64,000 nt of DNA from Pseudomonas sp. KU43P (GCF_033095865.1 NZ_AP019365.1:1399501-1463500); one strand, 5' to 3'. Positions 21,042 through 31,591 are shown, numbered from the stretch's first letter. A program made the numbers and translations. Notes: generated by a model from the letters alone, not told the origin.

Positions 21042-21566
21042 ATGACTCTGATTCTTGGTATCGACCCCGGCTCGCGCATCACCGGTTATGGCGTGGTGCG
21101 CCAGACCGCTCGCGGTTGCGAGTACGTGGCGTCGGGTTGTATCCGCACTGGTGCCGGCGAGTTGCACGAGCGCCTGCAGATCGTCTTTCGCGGCGTCAGC
21201 GAAATCATTCGTACCCACGAGCCGGTGACCATGGGCATCGAGCGCGTGTTCATGGCCCGTAACGCCGATTCGGCGCTCAAGCTCGGCCAGGCGCGTGGGG
21301 CGGCCATCGTTGCCGCCGCCGAGGCTGGCCTGGAGATCGCCGAATACAGCGCAAGCCAGGTCAAACAGGCCGTCGCCGGCAGCGGTGGCGCCAACAAGGA
21401 GCAGGTGATGCTGATGGTCATGCACCTGCTCAAGCTCACCCAGAAGCCGCAGATCGACGCATCCGACGCCCTGGCAATCGCCCTGTGCCATGCTCATACC
21501 CGCTCCAGCCTGGTGCCCCACGGCCTGGCCACGGCGCGGCGGCGTGGCGGGCGCTTGCGTCTGTAG
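21042..21566 (+). CDS. ruvC: Holliday-junction resolvase RuvC
   Basis: 174 residues from the ATG at 21042 ([17 protein letters not shown]). D8 is the first catalytic acidic residue, and the downstream acidic residues ([34 protein letters not shown]) are in place. The dimer cuts Holliday junctions during recombinational repair. It heads ruvC-ruvA-ruvB. A REP unit separates it from yebC, and I see no LexA box before it. Confidence 0.95.
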   Translation: MTLILGIDPGSRITGYGVVRQTARGCEYVASGCIRTGAGELHERLQIVFRGVSEIIRTHEPVTMGIERVFMARNADSALKLGQARGAAIVAAAEAGLEIAEYSASQVKQAVAGSGGANKEQVMLMVMHLLKLTQKPQIDASDALAIALCHAHTRSSLVPHGLATARRRGGRLRL

Positions 21567-21674
21567 TGCGCTTCATGCGCTGATACATTTTTTGTCCGGG
21601 TGACACGTTCACCCGTTGCATTTGCTGATAGGGTTGACCGGTCTTTGACCGGCCCCGAGAGGAAGGATCGGAAC

Positions 21675-22292
21675 GTGATTGGACGTTTGCGCGGTACCCT
21701 GGCGGAAAAACAGCCACCGCACCTTGTTATCGATGTCAACGGCGTGGGCTATGAACTCGAAGTGCCCATGACTACCCTGTATCGCCTGCCTAAAGTTGGC
21801 GAAACCGTGACCGTGCACACCCATCTGGTGGTGCGTGAAGATGCCCACTTGCTGTACGGCTTTCATGAAAAGCGCGAGCGAGAGCTTTTCCGTGAGCTCA
21901 TTCGGCTCAATGGCGTGGGCCCGAAGCTGGCGCTGGCACTGATGTCCGGCCTTGAGGCCGACGAACTGGTGCGCTGCGTGCAGGCCCAGGACACCTCCGC
22001 GCTGGTGCGCGTGCCAGGAGTGGGCAAGAAGACCGCCGAGCGACTGCTGGTCGAGCTGAAGGACCGCTTCAAGGCCTGGGAAACCTCCCCGGCCATGTTC
22101 ACCCTGGTTTCCGATGGCCCCGTGCCAGTCAGCAGTGGCTCCACGGCCGAGGCCGACGCGGTCAGCGCCCTGGTTTCCCTGGGCTACAAGCCTCAGGAGG
22201 CGAGCAAGGCAGTGTCCGCCATCAAGGACAAGGCCGGCATGAGCAGTGAAGACCTGATCCGCCGCAGCCTTAAAGGGATGATTACCAAGTGA
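21675..22292 (+). CDS. ruvA: Holliday-junction branch-migration subunit RuvA
   Basis: 205 residues from GTG at 21675 ([15 protein letters not shown]), with GAGAGGAAGG upstream. The OB-fold domain I comes first, then two helix-hairpin-helix motifs ([15 protein letters not shown] and [18 protein letters not shown]) that bind the junction, and a flexible linker to the C-terminal domain III that contacts RuvB. The stop overlaps the RuvB start by four bases. Confidence 0.96.
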   Translation: MIGRLRGTLAEKQPPHLVIDVNGVGYELEVPMTTLYRLPKVGETVTVHTHLVVREDAHLLYGFHEKRERELFRELIRLNGVGPKLALALMSGLEADELVRCVQAQDTSALVRVPGVGKKTAERLLVELKDRFKAWETSPAMFTLVSDGPVPVSSGSTAEADAVSALVSLGYKPQEASKAVSAIKDKAGMSSEDLIRRSLKGMITK

Positions 22293-23335
22293 TCGAAGCC
22301 GACCGCCTGATCGCCGCCAGTGGCCGCGACCGTGAAGAAGTCCAGGACCGTGCGATCCGCCCGCTGCGTCTGGACGAGTACATCGGCCAGCCGGTGGTGC
22401 GCGAGCAGATGGCGCTGTTCATCCAGGCCGCGCGCGGTCGCAACGAGTCGCTCGACCACACCCTGATCTTCGGCCCGCCCGGGTTGGGCAAGACCACCCT
22501 GGCCAATATCATCGCCCAGGAAATGGGCGTTTCGGTCAAGAGTACTTCCGGGCCGATCCTGGAGCGCCCGGGCGACCTGGCGGCCATGCTGACCAACCTC
22601 GAGCCCCACGATGTACTGTTCATCGACGAGATCCACCGGCTCTCGCCGGTGGTCGAAGAGGTGCTGTACCCGGCCATGGAAGACTTCCAGCTCGACATCA
22701 TGATCGGTGAGGGGCCGGCGGCGCGGTCGATCAAGCTCGACCTGCCACCCTTCACCCTGGTCGGCGCCACTACCCGTGCCGGGATGCTGACCAACCCGCT
22801 GCGCGACCGCTTCGGGATCGTCCAGCGCCTTGAGTTCTACAGCGACAAGGATCTGGCGACCATCGTCAGCCGTTCCGCCGGTATTCTCGGCCTGGTCATC
22901 GAAGACCAGGGTGCCTACGAGATTGCCCGCCGCGCCCGCGGTACGCCGCGTATCGCCAACCGCTTGCTGCGCCGTGTGCGTGACTATGCCGAGGTGCGCG
23001 GCAAGGGGCAGATCACCAAGGCGGTGGCCGACATGGCGCTGAACCTGCTGGATGTCGACGAGCGCGGTTTCGATCATTCCGACCGACGCCTGCTGCTGAC
23101 CATGATCGAGAAGTTCGACGGTGGCCCGGTAGGGGTGGACAACCTGGCGGCAGCGATCAGCGAGGAGCGTCACACCATCGAGGATGTGCTCGAGCCGTAC
23201 CTGATCCAGCAGGGCTATATCATGCGCACGCCCCGTGGGCGTGTGGTGACCCGTCATGCCTATTTGCACTTTGGCCTGAATGTTCCCGGGCGCCTGGGCG
23301 ATGGGGGAGATTTTTCCGAAGCAGGCGATGAATGA
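22289..23335 (+). CDS. ruvB: Holliday-junction branch-migration ATPase RuvB
   Basis: A 348-residue AAA+ motor. Walker A is GPPGLGKTT (62-70), Walker B is FIDEIHRL, and sensor/arginine-finger segments follow ([16 protein letters not shown]). A C-terminal winged-helix DNA-binding domain ends the protein. The start is GTG, overlapping the ruvA stop (GTGA), so translation is coupled. Together with RuvA and RuvC it forms the resolvasome. Confidence 0.97.
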   Translation: MIEADRLIAASGRDREEVQDRAIRPLRLDEYIGQPVVREQMALFIQAARGRNESLDHTLIFGPPGLGKTTLANIIAQEMGVSVKSTSGPILERPGDLAAMLTNLEPHDVLFIDEIHRLSPVVEEVLYPAMEDFQLDIMIGEGPAARSIKLDLPPFTLVGATTRAGMLTNPLRDRFGIVQRLEFYSDKDLATIVSRSAGILGLVIEDQGAYEIARRARGTPRIANRLLRRVRDYAEVRGKGQITKAVADMALNLLDVDERGFDHSDRRLLLTMIEKFDGGPVGVDNLAAAISEERHTIEDVLEPYLIQQGYIMRTPRGRVVTRHAYLHFGLNVPGRLGDGGDFSEAGDE

Positions 23336-23460
23336 CAGATCGAAACCGGCTTTTCGTGGTCCTACCGCTGGCATGCCCTAGGGGCGCTGGCAATACGACA
23401 TTAATGAGCAAAAAACAGTTGCCGCAGCGGATTGGCAAGCTGAGGAGTAAGCACTAGAGT

Positions 23461-23913
23461 ATGCGCGCGCAAAATGGCCTGGAACCTTTCGCACACCGTT
23501 GTCGCGTCTATTACGAGGATACCGATGCCGGTGGCGTGGTGTATTACGTCAACTACCTGAAATTCATGGAGCGCGCGCGTACCGAGCGGCTGCGGCACCT
23601 GGGCTTTTCCCAGCAGCAACTGGCCGGGGAAAACCTGTTGTTCGTGGTCCACTCCAGCGAAGCGCGCTATCACGCGCCGGCGCGCCTGGACGATGAGCTC
23701 CGGGTGACCGCGCAAGTACTTGAACTCAATCGCGCCAGTCTGCGTTTCGTACAGCAGGTCTGGCGGGAAAAGGATGAAACGCTGCTCTGTGAAGGGCAGT
23801 TCCTGGTGGCCGCCGTGCGCGCCGACACTTTCAAACCCCGAGCCTTACCCCCGGAGCTGCGCGACGCCTTTGTGGCGGACGGCTCGGGTACTCAATCGAA
23901 CGCAGGAGAATAA
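23461..23913 (+). CDS. ybgC: Tol-Pal-associated acyl-CoA thioesterase YbgC
   Basis: A 150-residue hot-dog-fold (4HBT) thioesterase, first gene of the tol-pal operon. The catalytic aspartate lies in [10 protein letters not shown] (D22). Where E. coli YbgC has histidine (GVVYHASY) this protein has tyrosine (GVVYYVNY), so the classic Asp/His pair is changed. It is a cytoplasmic protein associated with phospholipid synthesis in E. coli. Two bases separate it from tolQ. Confidence 0.9.
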   Translation: MRAQNGLEPFAHRCRVYYEDTDAGGVVYYVNYLKFMERARTERLRHLGFSQQQLAGENLLFVVHSSEARYHAPARLDDELRVTAQVLELNRASLRFVQQVWREKDETLLCEGQFLVAAVRADTFKPRALPPELRDAFVADGSGTQSNAGE

Positions 23914-23915
23914 GC

Positions 23916-24611
23916 GTGGAAGCTAACGTCGTCGACCATACCTCCATGTGGAGTCTGGTCAGCAATGCCAGCGTGGTGGTACAGCTGGTAATGCTGACCC
24001 TGGTGGCCGCCTCGGTCACCTCATGGATCATGATCTTCCAGCGCAGCACCATGCTGCGCGCCGGTCGTCGTGCGCTGGATGCCTTCGAGGAACGCTTCTG
24101 GTCGGGTATCGACCTGTCCAAGCTGTACCGTCAGGCAGGCAGCAACCCAGATCCGGATTCGGGTGTGGAGCAGGTCTTCCGGGCCGGCTTCAAGGAATTC
24201 TCGCGCCTGCGCCAGCAGCCGGGCGTCGATCCCGATGCGGTCATGGAAGGTGTGGGCCGAGCCATGCGCGTGGCCATTTCGCGTGAGGAAGAAAAGCTCG
24301 AGCAGAGCCTGCCGTTCCTCGCCACCGTCGGTTCCACCAGCCCGTACATCGGCCTGTTCGGTACCGTCTGGGGCATCATGAACTCCTTCCGCGGCCTGGC
24401 CAGCGCCCAGCAGGCCACCCTGGCCACGGTTGCTCCCGGTATCGCCGAAGCACTGATCGCCACCGCCATCGGTCTGTTCGCGGCAATCCCTGCGGTCATC
24501 GCCTACAACCGTTTCGCTGCCCGCAGCGAAGTGCTGATCGGTCGTTACTACACCTTCGCCGACGAGTTCCAGGCGATCCTGCACCGCAAAGTGCACACCA
24601 GCGAAGAGTAA
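23916..24611 (+). CDS. tolQ: Tol-Pal motor subunit TolQ
   Basis: A 231-residue MotA/TolQ/ExbB inner-membrane proton-channel subunit. Three membrane helices are seen at about 16-38, 137-160 and 172-195, with the conserved stretch GTVWGIMNSFRGL between. GTG at 23916 follows CAGGAGAATAAGC. With TolR it uses proton-motive force to energise TolA for outer-membrane constriction at division. Confidence 0.96.
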   Translation: MEANVVDHTSMWSLVSNASVVVQLVMLTLVAASVTSWIMIFQRSTMLRAGRRALDAFEERFWSGIDLSKLYRQAGSNPDPDSGVEQVFRAGFKEFSRLRQQPGVDPDAVMEGVGRAMRVAISREEEKLEQSLPFLATVGSTSPYIGLFGTVWGIMNSFRGLASAQQATLATVAPGIAEALIATAIGLFAAIPAVIAYNRFAARSEVLIGRYYTFADEFQAILHRKVHTSEE

Positions 24612-24625
24612 TCAGGTAGAAGCCC

Positions 24626-25078
24626 ATGGCCCGAGTTCGCCACAAACGCAAGCCGGTCGCCGAGATGAACGTGGTGCCCTACATCGACGTGATGCTGGTG
24701 CTGCTGGTCATCTTCATGGTGACGGCCCCCATGCTCAACCAGGGCGTGAAGGTCGACCTGCCCAAGGTTTCCAGCGAAGCCTTGCCGCAGGACAACAACG
24801 TCCAGATCCTCACCATCTCCATCAAGGCCGACAAGACCTACTACTGGAACCTCGGCAGCGAAGTCGATACCGACAAACAGATGGACAAGGCCATGACCTT
24901 GCCCGATATGACCAGCGCAGTGACCAAGATCATTGCCGCCGGTCGTGACCAGGGCAAGCAGACCCAGGTCTTCATTCGTGGCGACAAGGCTGTCGACTAC
25001 GGCGCGGTCATGGGTGCCATGGGCGGGTTGCAGAAGGCCGGTGTCGGTAACGTTGGCCTGATTACCGAGGCGCCCTGA
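24626..25078 (+). CDS. tolR: Tol-Pal motor subunit TolR
   Basis: A 150-residue ExbD/TolR protein with one N-terminal membrane helix (MNVVPYIDVMLVLLVIFMVT) containing the protonatable aspartate, and a periplasmic domain that binds peptidoglycan in the active state. Its stop overlaps the tolA start (TGATG). Confidence 0.96.
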   Translation: MARVRHKRKPVAEMNVVPYIDVMLVLLVIFMVTAPMLNQGVKVDLPKVSSEALPQDNNVQILTISIKADKTYYWNLGSEVDTDKQMDKAMTLPDMTSAVTKIIAAGRDQGKQTQVFIRGDKAVDYGAVMGAMGGLQKAGVGNVGLITEAP

Positions 25079-26157
25079 TGCAACAGCGAGAGCCATCCGC
25101 CTCGGAAAGCTACTTCTGGCCCAGCGTCTGGGCCATCGGCCTGCACGTGCTGGTGTTCGCGCTGCTGTTCGTCAGTTTTGCCATGACGCCTGAGCTGCCG
25201 CCTTCCAAGCCGATCGTTCAGGCTACCCTGTATCAGCTCAAGTCCAAGAGCCAGGCGACCACCCAGACCAATCAGAAGATTGCCGGGGAAGCGAAGAAAA
25301 CCGCCTCGCGCCAGACTGAAGTCGAGCAGTTGGAGCAGAAGAAGGTCGAGCAAGAGGCCATCAAGGCCGCGGAACAAAAGAAAGCCGACGCCGCTCAAAA
25401 GGCCGAGGAAGCCCGCGAAGCCGCCGAGGCCAAGAAAGCCGAAGAGGCTGCCAAGGCCAGCGAAGCCAAGAAGGCCGCTGAAGCCAAGAAGGCCGAGGAA
25501 GCGAAGAAAGCCGCCGAGAAGCAACAGGCCGACATCGCCAAGAAAAAGGCTGAAGAAGAGGCCAAGAAGCAGGCCGAGGAAGAAGCCAAGAAGCAAGCAG
25601 CCGAGGAAGCCAAGAAAAAGGCCGCCGAGGACGCGAAGAAGAAAGCAGCCGAGGACGCCAAGAAGAAAGCGGCGGCGGCCGAGGATGCGAAGAAGAAGGC
25701 TGCTGAAGAGGCCAAGAAAAAGGCCGCTGCAGACGCCCAGAAGAAAAAGGCACAGGAAGCGGCCCGCAAGGCGGCAGAGGACAAGAAGGCCCAGGCTTTG
25801 GCCGAGCTGTTGTCCGATACCACCGAGCGGCAGCAGGCGCTGGCCGACGAGCAGGGTGACCAGGTGGCCGGCGACTTCGACGACCTGATCCGTATGCGCG
25901 CGGCCGAGGGCTGGGCACGGCCACCTTCCGCGCGCAAGGGCATGACGGTGACCCTGCAGGTCAGCATGTTGCCGGATGGCACCATCACCGGTGTCAGCGT
26001 GACCCGGTCCAGTGGTGACGGTCCGTTCGACAGTTCGGCAGTGGCTGCAGTCAAGAACATTGGTCGTCTGACCGAGATGCAGGGTATGAAACCGAGCGAT
26101 TTCAATCGTTATCGTTCGTTCAAGATGACATTTACACCTGAGGATCTAGCGTTGTGA
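25078..26157 (+). CDS. tolA: Cell-envelope linker protein TolA
   Basis: 359 residues in three parts: an N-terminal membrane anchor ([20 protein letters not shown]), a very long alanine/lysine/glutamate-rich helix from about 60 to 240 built of [12 protein letters not shown] units, and a globular C-terminal domain (about 250-359) that contacts TolB, Pal and some phage or colicin proteins. The repeats create long shadow frames on other strands. The stop overlaps the tolB start. Confidence 0.95.
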   Translation: MQQREPSASESYFWPSVWAIGLHVLVFALLFVSFAMTPELPPSKPIVQATLYQLKSKSQATTQTNQKIAGEAKKTASRQTEVEQLEQKKVEQEAIKAAEQKKADAAQKAEEAREAAEAKKAEEAAKASEAKKAAEAKKAEEAKKAAEKQQADIAKKKAEEEAKKQAEEEAKKQAAEEAKKKAAEDAKKKAAEDAKKKAAAAEDAKKKAAEEAKKKAAADAQKKKAQEAARKAAEDKKAQALAELLSDTTERQQALADEQGDQVAGDFDDLIRMRAAEGWARPPSARKGMTVTLQVSMLPDGTITGVSVTRSSGDGPFDSSAVAAVKNIGRLTEMQGMKPSDFNRYRSFKMTFTPEDLAL

Positions 26158-27455
26158 TTAAACTCCTTCGAGGAATGCTGGTCATGCTCTGCTGCGTGGC
26201 TGGCATGGCCATGGCAGAGGAAAAGAACATCCTGGTCACCAGCGGCAGCGATCGGGCAACGCCCATCGCGGTAGTGCCGTTCGGTCTGCAGGGTGGCAGC
26301 GTACTGCCGGAAGACATGGCCGATATCATCGGTAACGACCTGCGCAACTCCGGCTACTACTCGCCGATCCCGCGCCAGAACATGATCAGCCAGCCGACCC
26401 AGGCCAGCGAAGTCATCTTCCGCGACTGGAAAGCCCTGGGTGCCCAGTATGTGATGGTCGGCAGCATCGTGCCTTCGGGCGGCCGCCTGCAGGTGCAGTA
26501 CGCGCTGTTCAACGTCGCGACCGAGCAGCAAGTGCTGACCGGCAGCGTCGCGGGCACCGCGGACCAGCTGCGTGACATGTCGCACTACATTGCCGACCAG
26601 TCGTTCGAGAAGCTCACCGGCATCAAGGGTGCGTTCTCGACCCGCATGCTGTACGTGACCGCCGAGCGCTTCTCGACCAACAACACCCGCTACACCCTGC
26701 AGCGTTCGGACTACGACGGTGCCCGTGCAGTGACCCTGCTGCAATCGCGCGAGCCGATCCTGTCGCCGCGCTTCGCGCCGGATGGCAAGCGTATCGCTTA
26801 CGTCTCGTTCGAGCAGAAGCGTCCACGTATCTTCATTCAGCACATCGATACCGGTCGCCGCGAACAGGTCACCAACTTCGAGGGCCTGAACGGTGCGCCG
26901 GCCTGGTCGCCAGACGGTACCCGCCTGGCATTCGTGCTGTCCAAGGACGGTAACCCGGACATCTACGTGATGAACGTGGCTTCGCGCCAGATCAGCCGTG
27001 TCACCGCTGGCCCGGGCATCAACACCGAGCCGTTCTGGGGCAAGGATGGCAACACCCTGTACTTCACCTCCGACCGTGGCGGCAAGCCGCAGATCTACAA
27101 GCAATCGGTCAGTGGTGGTGGTGCCGAGCGCGTAACGTTCGTGGGTAACTACAACGCCAACCCTAAACTGTCGGCTGATGAAAAGACCCTGGTAATGATC
27201 CATCGCCAGCAGGGTTTCACCAACTTCAAAGTGGCGGCACAAGACTTGCAGCGCGGAAGTGTAAAGATTCTGTCTGAAACAAGTCTTGATGAGTCTCCCA
27301 CTGTTGCGCCAAACGGCACCATGCTAATCTACGCCACCCGCCAGCAGGGCCGGGGAGTCTTGATGCTCGTGTCGCTTAATGGCCGCGTGAGGCTCCCACT
27401 TCCTACCGCTCAAGGCGAAGTCAGAGAACCGTCCTGGTCCCCTTACCTGAACTGA
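26154..27455 (+). CDS. tolB: Periplasmic beta-propeller protein TolB
   Basis: 433 residues. GTG at 26154 overlaps the tolA stop; an ATG at 26175 would give a shorter signal peptide. The signal peptide ends near GMAMAEEKN. An N-terminal alpha/beta domain follows, and then a six-bladed propeller with repeated SPDGxR-type motifs ([25 protein letters not shown]). It docks on Pal and relays TolA force. Confidence 0.96.
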   Translation: MIKLLRGMLVMLCCVAGMAMAEEKNILVTSGSDRATPIAVVPFGLQGGSVLPEDMADIIGNDLRNSGYYSPIPRQNMISQPTQASEVIFRDWKALGAQYVMVGSIVPSGGRLQVQYALFNVATEQQVLTGSVAGTADQLRDMSHYIADQSFEKLTGIKGAFSTRMLYVTAERFSTNNTRYTLQRSDYDGARAVTLLQSREPILSPRFAPDGKRIAYVSFEQKRPRIFIQHIDTGRREQVTNFEGLNGAPAWSPDGTRLAFVLSKDGNPDIYVMNVASRQISRVTAGPGINTEPFWGKDGNTLYFTSDRGGKPQIYKQSVSGGGAERVTFVGNYNANPKLSADEKTLVMIHRQQGFTNFKVAAQDLQRGSVKILSETSLDESPTVAPNGTMLIYATRQQGRGVLMLVSLNGRVRLPLPTAQGEVREPSWSPYLN

Positions 27456-27508
27456 TTGCGGCGTAATACTTTTGCTTAACACACTGGGGTTTCATTAGGA
27501 GTTTCACG

Positions 27509-28006
27509 ATGGAAATGCTGAAGTTTGGTAAATTTGCTGCGCTGGCTCTGGCCATGGCCGTAGCTGTAGGTTGCTCCTCGAAAGGCGGTGACAACGCTGG
27601 TGAAGGCGCTGTTGATCCGAACGCTGGTTACGGCGCCAACACCGGTGCTGTCGACGGCTCCCTGAGCGAAGAAGCGGCCCTGCGCGCAATCACCACCTTC
27701 TACTTCGAATACGACAGCTCGGACCTGAAGCCAGAAGCCATGCGCGCTCTGGACGTTCACGCCAAGGACCTGAAAGCCAACGGCAACCGCGTTGTTCTGG
27801 AAGGCAACACCGACGAGCGCGGCACCCGCGAGTACAACATGGCTCTGGGTGAGCGTCGTGCCAAGGCCGTTCAACGTTACCTGGTTCTGCAGGGCGTTTC
27901 CCCTGCTCAGCTGGAACTGGTTTCCTACGGCGAAGAGCGTCCAGTTGCCACCGGCAACGACGAGCAGTCCTGGGCTCAAAACCGTCGCGTAGAACTGCGT
28001 AAGTAA
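27509..28006 (+). CDS. pal: Peptidoglycan-associated lipoprotein Pal (OprL)
   Basis: 165 residues. The lipobox VAVGC gives lipidated Cys22. A short glycine-rich linker precedes the OmpA-like peptidoglycan-binding domain ([33 protein letters not shown]). AGGAGTTTCACG precedes the ATG. In Pseudomonas it is known as OprL, an abundant outer-membrane lipoprotein required for envelope integrity. Confidence 0.97.
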   Translation: MEMLKFGKFAALALAMAVAVGCSSKGGDNAGEGAVDPNAGYGANTGAVDGSLSEEAALRAITTFYFEYDSSDLKPEAMRALDVHAKDLKANGNRVVLEGNTDERGTREYNMALGERRAKAVQRYLVLQGVSPAQLELVSYGEERPVATGNDEQSWAQNRRVELRK

Positions 28007-28012
28007 GTTCTT

Positions 28013-28828
28013 ATGCGTATGTGCCGTCGTGCTGTAACCGTCCTTGCACTCAGCCTTCCGCTTTCAGCGTGGGCTGCGGTTCCTGTAGTAGATGACAACG
28101 GAGGTGCTTACCCACCTTCGGGTTATGGCACGAGCGGCGCCTATGCCGGGGCAGGGGCTTCGACCCCTGCCTCAGCACAGGGCCAGCTGTTCATGCAGCT
28201 GCAACAGATGCAGGACCAGATTTCCCGCCAGCAGGGCATCATCGAAGAGCTGCAGAACGATGTGGCCCGCATGAAGCAGGAAAACCTGGAGCGATACCAG
28301 GATCTGGACCGTCGCATCAACAGTGGTGGCGCGCCTGCCGCGACCCCCGATAATTCCTCCACCGGTGCTGCACCCGATGCCGCCGCCGGTGCAGCAGCAG
28401 GTGCCACAGGCGCTGCTGCACAACAACCGGCCGCCAGCAGCGAGCCGGGCGATCCGGCGAAAGAGAAGCTCTACTACGATGCTGCTTTCGACCTGATCAA
28501 GCAAAAGGACTTCGACAAGGCCAGCCAGGCATTCAATGCCTTCCTGCGCAAGTACCCCAACAGCCAGTACGCCGGCAATGCCCAGTACTGGCTGGGCGAG
28601 GTGAACCTGGCCAAGGGTGACCTGCCAGCCGCCAGCCAGGCGTTTGCCCAGGTCAGCCAGAAGTATCCCAAGCACAGCAAGGTACCGGATTCCCTTTACA
28701 AGCTGGCCGATGTCGAGCGCCGCATGGGCCACACCGACAAGGTCAAGGGTATCCTGCAGCAGGTCATCACCCAGTACCCCGGCACCTCCGCCGCGCAACT
28801 GGCGCAACGCGACCTGCAAAAGCTCTAA
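28013..28828 (+). CDS. cpoB: Cell-division coordinator CpoB (YbgF)
   Basis: A 271-residue periplasmic protein: signal peptide (cleavage near AWAAV), an N-terminal coiled coil at about 60-100 (QLQQMQDQISRQQGIIEELQ) that trimerises, an alanine-rich linker, and tetratricopeptide repeats in the last 125 residues (AFDLIKQKDFDKASQAFNAF). In E. coli it links Tol-Pal activity to septal peptidoglycan synthesis. It is the last gene of the tol-pal operon, followed by a terminator. Confidence 0.94.
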   Translation: MRMCRRAVTVLALSLPLSAWAAVPVVDDNGGAYPPSGYGTSGAYAGAGASTPASAQGQLFMQLQQMQDQISRQQGIIEELQNDVARMKQENLERYQDLDRRINSGGAPAATPDNSSTGAAPDAAAGAAAGATGAAAQQPAASSEPGDPAKEKLYYDAAFDLIKQKDFDKASQAFNAFLRKYPNSQYAGNAQYWLGEVNLAKGDLPAASQAFAQVSQKYPKHSKVPDSLYKLADVERRMGHTDKVKGILQQVITQYPGTSAAQLAQRDLQKL

Positions 28829-28845
28829 GCTGTACCGTTGGAAAG

Positions 28846-28868
28846 AAACCCGCGCTCGTCGCGGGTTT
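28846..28868 (+). terminator. Terminator of the tol-pal operon
   Basis: Arms AAACCCGCG (28846-28854) and complement (28860-28868), loop CTCGT, continuing into a T run. Confidence 0.88.
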
Positions 28869-28988
28869 TTTCGTTAGAATCACTGCCCTTTTTTCTTAAA
28901 CACGCTGCCGCGGATAACGCCATGTCGAGTCCGCTGCAGTGCCTGACGGAGGCGGACAGCCTGTTTAGCTGTCACGCCCGTGGCGATC

Positions 28989-29636
28989 ATGCAAGACACA
29001 TTACGCATCACCGAAGTCTTTTACTCGTTGCAGGGTGAAACACGAACGGCTGGGCTGCCCACGGTATTCGTGCGCCTGACCGGTTGCCCCCTGCGCTGTC
29101 AGTACTGCGACAGTGCCTACGCCTTCAGTGGCGGCACCGTGCGCACCCTCGACTCGATCATGGAGCAGGTGGCAGGTTTCAAACCGCGCTATGTCTGCGT
29201 CACCGGTGGCGAGCCCCTGGCCCAGCCGAATGCCTTGCCCCTTTTGCAGCGCCTGTGCGATGCCGGCTACGAGGTTTCGCTGGAAACCAGCGGCGCCCTG
29301 GATATCTCGGCGACCGATGTGCGCGTCAGCCGCGTGGTCGACCTCAAGACCCCGGGCTCCGAAGAGTCCCATCGCAATCTCTACGCGAACATCGAGCACC
29401 TGACCCGCAACGACCAGGTCAAGTTCGTCATCTGTTCACGCGAGGACTATGACTGGGCAGTGTCCAAGCTGATCCAGTACAACCTCGCCGAGCGTGCCGG
29501 CGAGGTGCTGTTCTCGCCAAGCCACCACCAGGTGAGCGCTAGCGAGCTGGCCGACTGGATCGTTGCTGACAACCTGCCCGTGCGTTTCCAGCTGCAGTTG
29601 CACAAGTTGCTGTGGAACGACGAACCCGGACGTTGA
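28989..29636 (+). CDS. queE: 7-carboxy-7-deazaguanine synthase QueE
   Basis: A 215-residue radical-SAM enzyme of queuosine/preQ0 synthesis that converts 6-carboxytetrahydropterin to 7-carboxy-7-deazaguanine. The cluster motif CPLRCQYC gives C33, C37 and C40, preceded by the substrate-binding YSLQGE. I start at the ATG at 28989 (MQDTLRITEVF); a GTG three codons earlier is open but adds nothing conserved. It is followed by queC after 16 bases. I looked for a preQ1 riboswitch in the leader 28869-28988 and saw no convincing one. Confidence 0.94.
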   Translation: MQDTLRITEVFYSLQGETRTAGLPTVFVRLTGCPLRCQYCDSAYAFSGGTVRTLDSIMEQVAGFKPRYVCVTGGEPLAQPNALPLLQRLCDAGYEVSLETSGALDISATDVRVSRVVDLKTPGSEESHRNLYANIEHLTRNDQVKFVICSREDYDWAVSKLIQYNLAERAGEVLFSPSHHQVSASELADWIVADNLPVRFQLQLHKLLWNDEPGR

Positions 29637-29652
29637 TTGAGAGTAAGAGCAA

Positions 29653-30327
29653 ATGACTGAGAAACGCGCGGTAATCCTGCTGTCTGGCGGCCTCGACTCG
29701 GCCACCGTCGTAGCCATGGCCAAGGCCGAAGGCTACAGCTGCTACACCATGAGCTTCGACTATGGCCAGCGCCACCGGGCCGAGCTCAACGCCGCCGCCC
29801 GCGTTGCCCGCGACCTGGGCGTGGTCGAGCACAAGGTGATCGGCCTGAATCTCGATGGCATCGGTGGTTCAGCCCTGACCGACAGCAGCATCGACGTGCC
29901 AGAAGCCCCCGGAGAAGGCATTCCGGTCACCTACGTGCCGGCTCGCAACACGGTGTTCCTGTCCCTGGCGTTGGGCTGGGCCGAGGTGCTGCAGGCGCGC
30001 GATATCTTCATCGGCGTTAATGCCGTGGACTACTCCGGCTACCCGGACTGCCGCCCGGAGTTCGTCGAAGCGTTCGAGCGCATGGCCAACCTGGCCACCA
30101 AGGCGGGTGTGGAAGGGCAGGGGTTCCGTATCCAGGCGCCGCTGCAGAACCTGAGCAAAGCGCAGATCGTACAGGCCGGTATCGCCCGTGGTGTCGACTA
30201 CAGCCTGACTGTTTCCTGCTACCAGGCCGACGACGAAGGGCGCGCCTGTGGCAAGTGCGACAGCTGCCGCCTGCGCGCCGATGGTTTCAAGGCTGCCGGG
30301 GTTGAAGACCCAACCCGCTATTTTTGA
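29653..30327 (+). CDS. queC: 7-cyano-7-deazaguanine (preQ0) synthase QueC
   Basis: A 224-residue ATP-dependent amidoligase/nitrile-forming enzyme, the step after QueE. The PP-loop SGGLDSAT is at residues 11-18. The zinc-binding cysteines cluster near the C-terminus ([18 protein letters not shown]). GAGAGTAAGAGCAA precedes the ATG. It forms an operon with queE and supplies preQ0 for tRNA queuosine. Confidence 0.96.
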   Translation: MTEKRAVILLSGGLDSATVVAMAKAEGYSCYTMSFDYGQRHRAELNAAARVARDLGVVEHKVIGLNLDGIGGSALTDSSIDVPEAPGEGIPVTYVPARNTVFLSLALGWAEVLQARDIFIGVNAVDYSGYPDCRPEFVEAFERMANLATKAGVEGQGFRIQAPLQNLSKAQIVQAGIARGVDYSLTVSCYQADDEGRACGKCDSCRLRADGFKAAGVEDPTRYF

Positions 30328-30346
30328 AATTTTTTTTGATGGGGTG

Positions 30347-30374
30347 TTGATTTCCCGTTAGAAATCAGTATTAT
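30347..30374 (+). promoter_or_regulatory. Promoter of tRNA-Lys
   Basis: TTGATT (30347-30352) and TATTAT (30369-30374) with a 16-base spacer end 14 bases before the tRNA. Confidence 0.7.
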
Positions 30375-30388
30375 ACGCGCCATCCAAC

Positions 30389-30464
30389 GGGTCGTTAGCT
30401 CAGTTGGTAGAGCAGTTGGCTTTTAACCAATTGGTCGTAGGTTCGAATCCTACACGACCCACCA
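30389..30464 (+). tRNA. tRNA-Lys (TTT)
   Basis: 76 bases starting GGGTCGTTAGCTCAG, anticodon loop CTTTTAA, T-loop GGTTCGAATCC, encoded CCA. A strong terminator follows 13 bases later. Confidence 0.98.
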
Positions 30465-30477
30465 TACGCAGTAAGTC

Positions 30478-30509
30478 AAAGCCCGCAACCGGCAACGGTT
30501 GCGGGCTTT
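30478..30509 (+). terminator. Terminator of tRNA-Lys
   Basis: 13-base perfect arms AAAGCCCGCAACC (30478-30490) and complement (30497-30509) with a T run. Confidence 0.9.
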
Positions 30510-30532
30510 TTCGTGAGTGGTTTTCTGTTGTG

Positions 30533-30617
30533 GCCTCATCGCCGGCAAGCCGGCTCCCACAAATACATCTCTGTGTTCGCAACCTGTGCTGTACCTATGG
30601 GCGCCGGCGATGAGGGC
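30533..30617. repeat. REP pair with one truncated copy
   Basis: A full REP (CTCATCGCCGGCAAGCCGGC) at 30536-30560 faces a degenerate copy near 30598-30613 that lacks the central GGCTTGCC part. It lies between the tRNA-Lys terminator and the convergent efflux gene. Confidence 0.75.
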
Positions 30618-30631
30618 CTCAGAGTGGCCGC

Positions 30632-31591
30632 TTATTCCGCCCACTCCGGGTCGCCGGTGAACACCACGGTGATCCAGCGATCCGGCCCCTCGCCACCCAC
30701 GGCATCGCCGATCTCGTTGCGCAGCGCATCCCACTCGTCGATGGATTTGGCGCCCATGCTCTTGGGGACGATGAAGTACAGTTCGATCTCCCGCGAACGG
30801 CCGACCTTGGCCACATAGGCCCGGTACGACTGCAGCCCGTGCTTGCTGACAAAGGCTCGCGACACTTCATCGACGTGCTGCTTGAGGTCGCCTGGAGTCA
30901 CCAGGAAGATTTCCGACATGGCCTGGCGTACCACCGACAGGGGCAGCGGGATGATCACCAGGCACACCAATGCCAGTACCGCCGGGTCGATGTAGGGCGA
31001 CACCCACTCCCACTGGGTGCCTTGCACCGCGTAGCCAAAGCAGAAGGCGATGAGCAAGGCCGCAGTGATGCTGGCCGACATGATCCAGCCCTTGACGTCC
31101 ATGCGCACGAAGTCGGACTTCAGTTTGCGGTTGGCGCGTGCCTCGACGTAGGCGATGGTGGCGCAGGCGATCACGGTCAGTACCGCGTAGATCATCGCAA
31201 TGCCGAATTCCAGGTGGCGGCCACCCTGAAGCAGGCTACTGACGGCGTTGATCAGTGCGTAGATGGCGACACCGCTGAGCAGGATGCCGTTGAGGGCGAG
31301 GACCATCGGTTCCAGGTGCCAGAAACCCATGGTGAAGCGCTCGCGCAGCTTGCGTGATAGCTGCAGGCTGGTGGCGTGGGAGGTGATCAGCTTGACCACC
31401 ACCAGCGACAGGCCGCTCATGCTGGCGTCGACCAGCGAGTAGACGCCGTCGAACACGATCGAGAACGAGCCGGAGGCCAGACCGAAGGCAATGCCGATGG
31501 TGGCGATGAACAAGGTGACGGCGATCGAGGTGCGTAACAGGCCCTGTTCGCTGGTGATGTCGAAGAAGGGTGGTTTGTTGGGGGATTGCAT
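30632..31591 (-). CDS. Cation diffusion facilitator family efflux protein
   Basis: 319 residues from the ATG at 31591 (MQSPNKPPFFDITSEQG); the upstream 18 codons lie in a REP-flanked leader and are rejected. Six membrane helices are followed by a cytoplasmic domain from about residue 210 (VTPGDLKQHVDEVSRAF). The second-helix motif FDGVYSLVD has the acidic pair that binds metal in this family. The metal is unknown. REP units flank it on both sides, so it is probably a single-gene unit. Confidence 0.85.
   Translation of the reverse strand: MQSPNKPPFFDITSEQGLLRTSIAVTLFIATIGIAFGLASGSFSIVFDGVYSLVDASMSGLSLVVVKLITSHATSLQLSRKLRERFTMGFWHLEPMVLALNGILLSGVAIYALINAVSSLLQGGRHLEFGIAMIYAVLTVIACATIAYVEARANRKLKSDFVRMDVKGWIMSASITAALLIAFCFGYAVQGTQWEWVSPYIDPAVLALVCLVIIPLPLSVVRQAMSEIFLVTPGDLKQHVDEVSRAFVSKHGLQSYRAYVAKVGRSREIELYFIVPKSMGAKSIDEWDALRNEIGDAVGGEGPDRWITVVFTGDPEWAE

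Noticed and set aside
25395..26105. Repetitive long frames opposite tolA
   Set aside because: Produced by the alanine/lysine repeat of tolA; serine/alanine/phenylalanine-rich antisense artefact, also not a DNA repeat array such as CRISPR.
28869..28988. Possible preQ1 riboswitch before queE
   Set aside because: Queuosine genes are sometimes riboswitch-controlled, but no preQ1-type stem with the conserved loop and tail could be found.
30400..30613. Short frames across tRNA-Lys and its flanks
   Set aside because: They read through the tRNA and REP sequence and cannot be genes.
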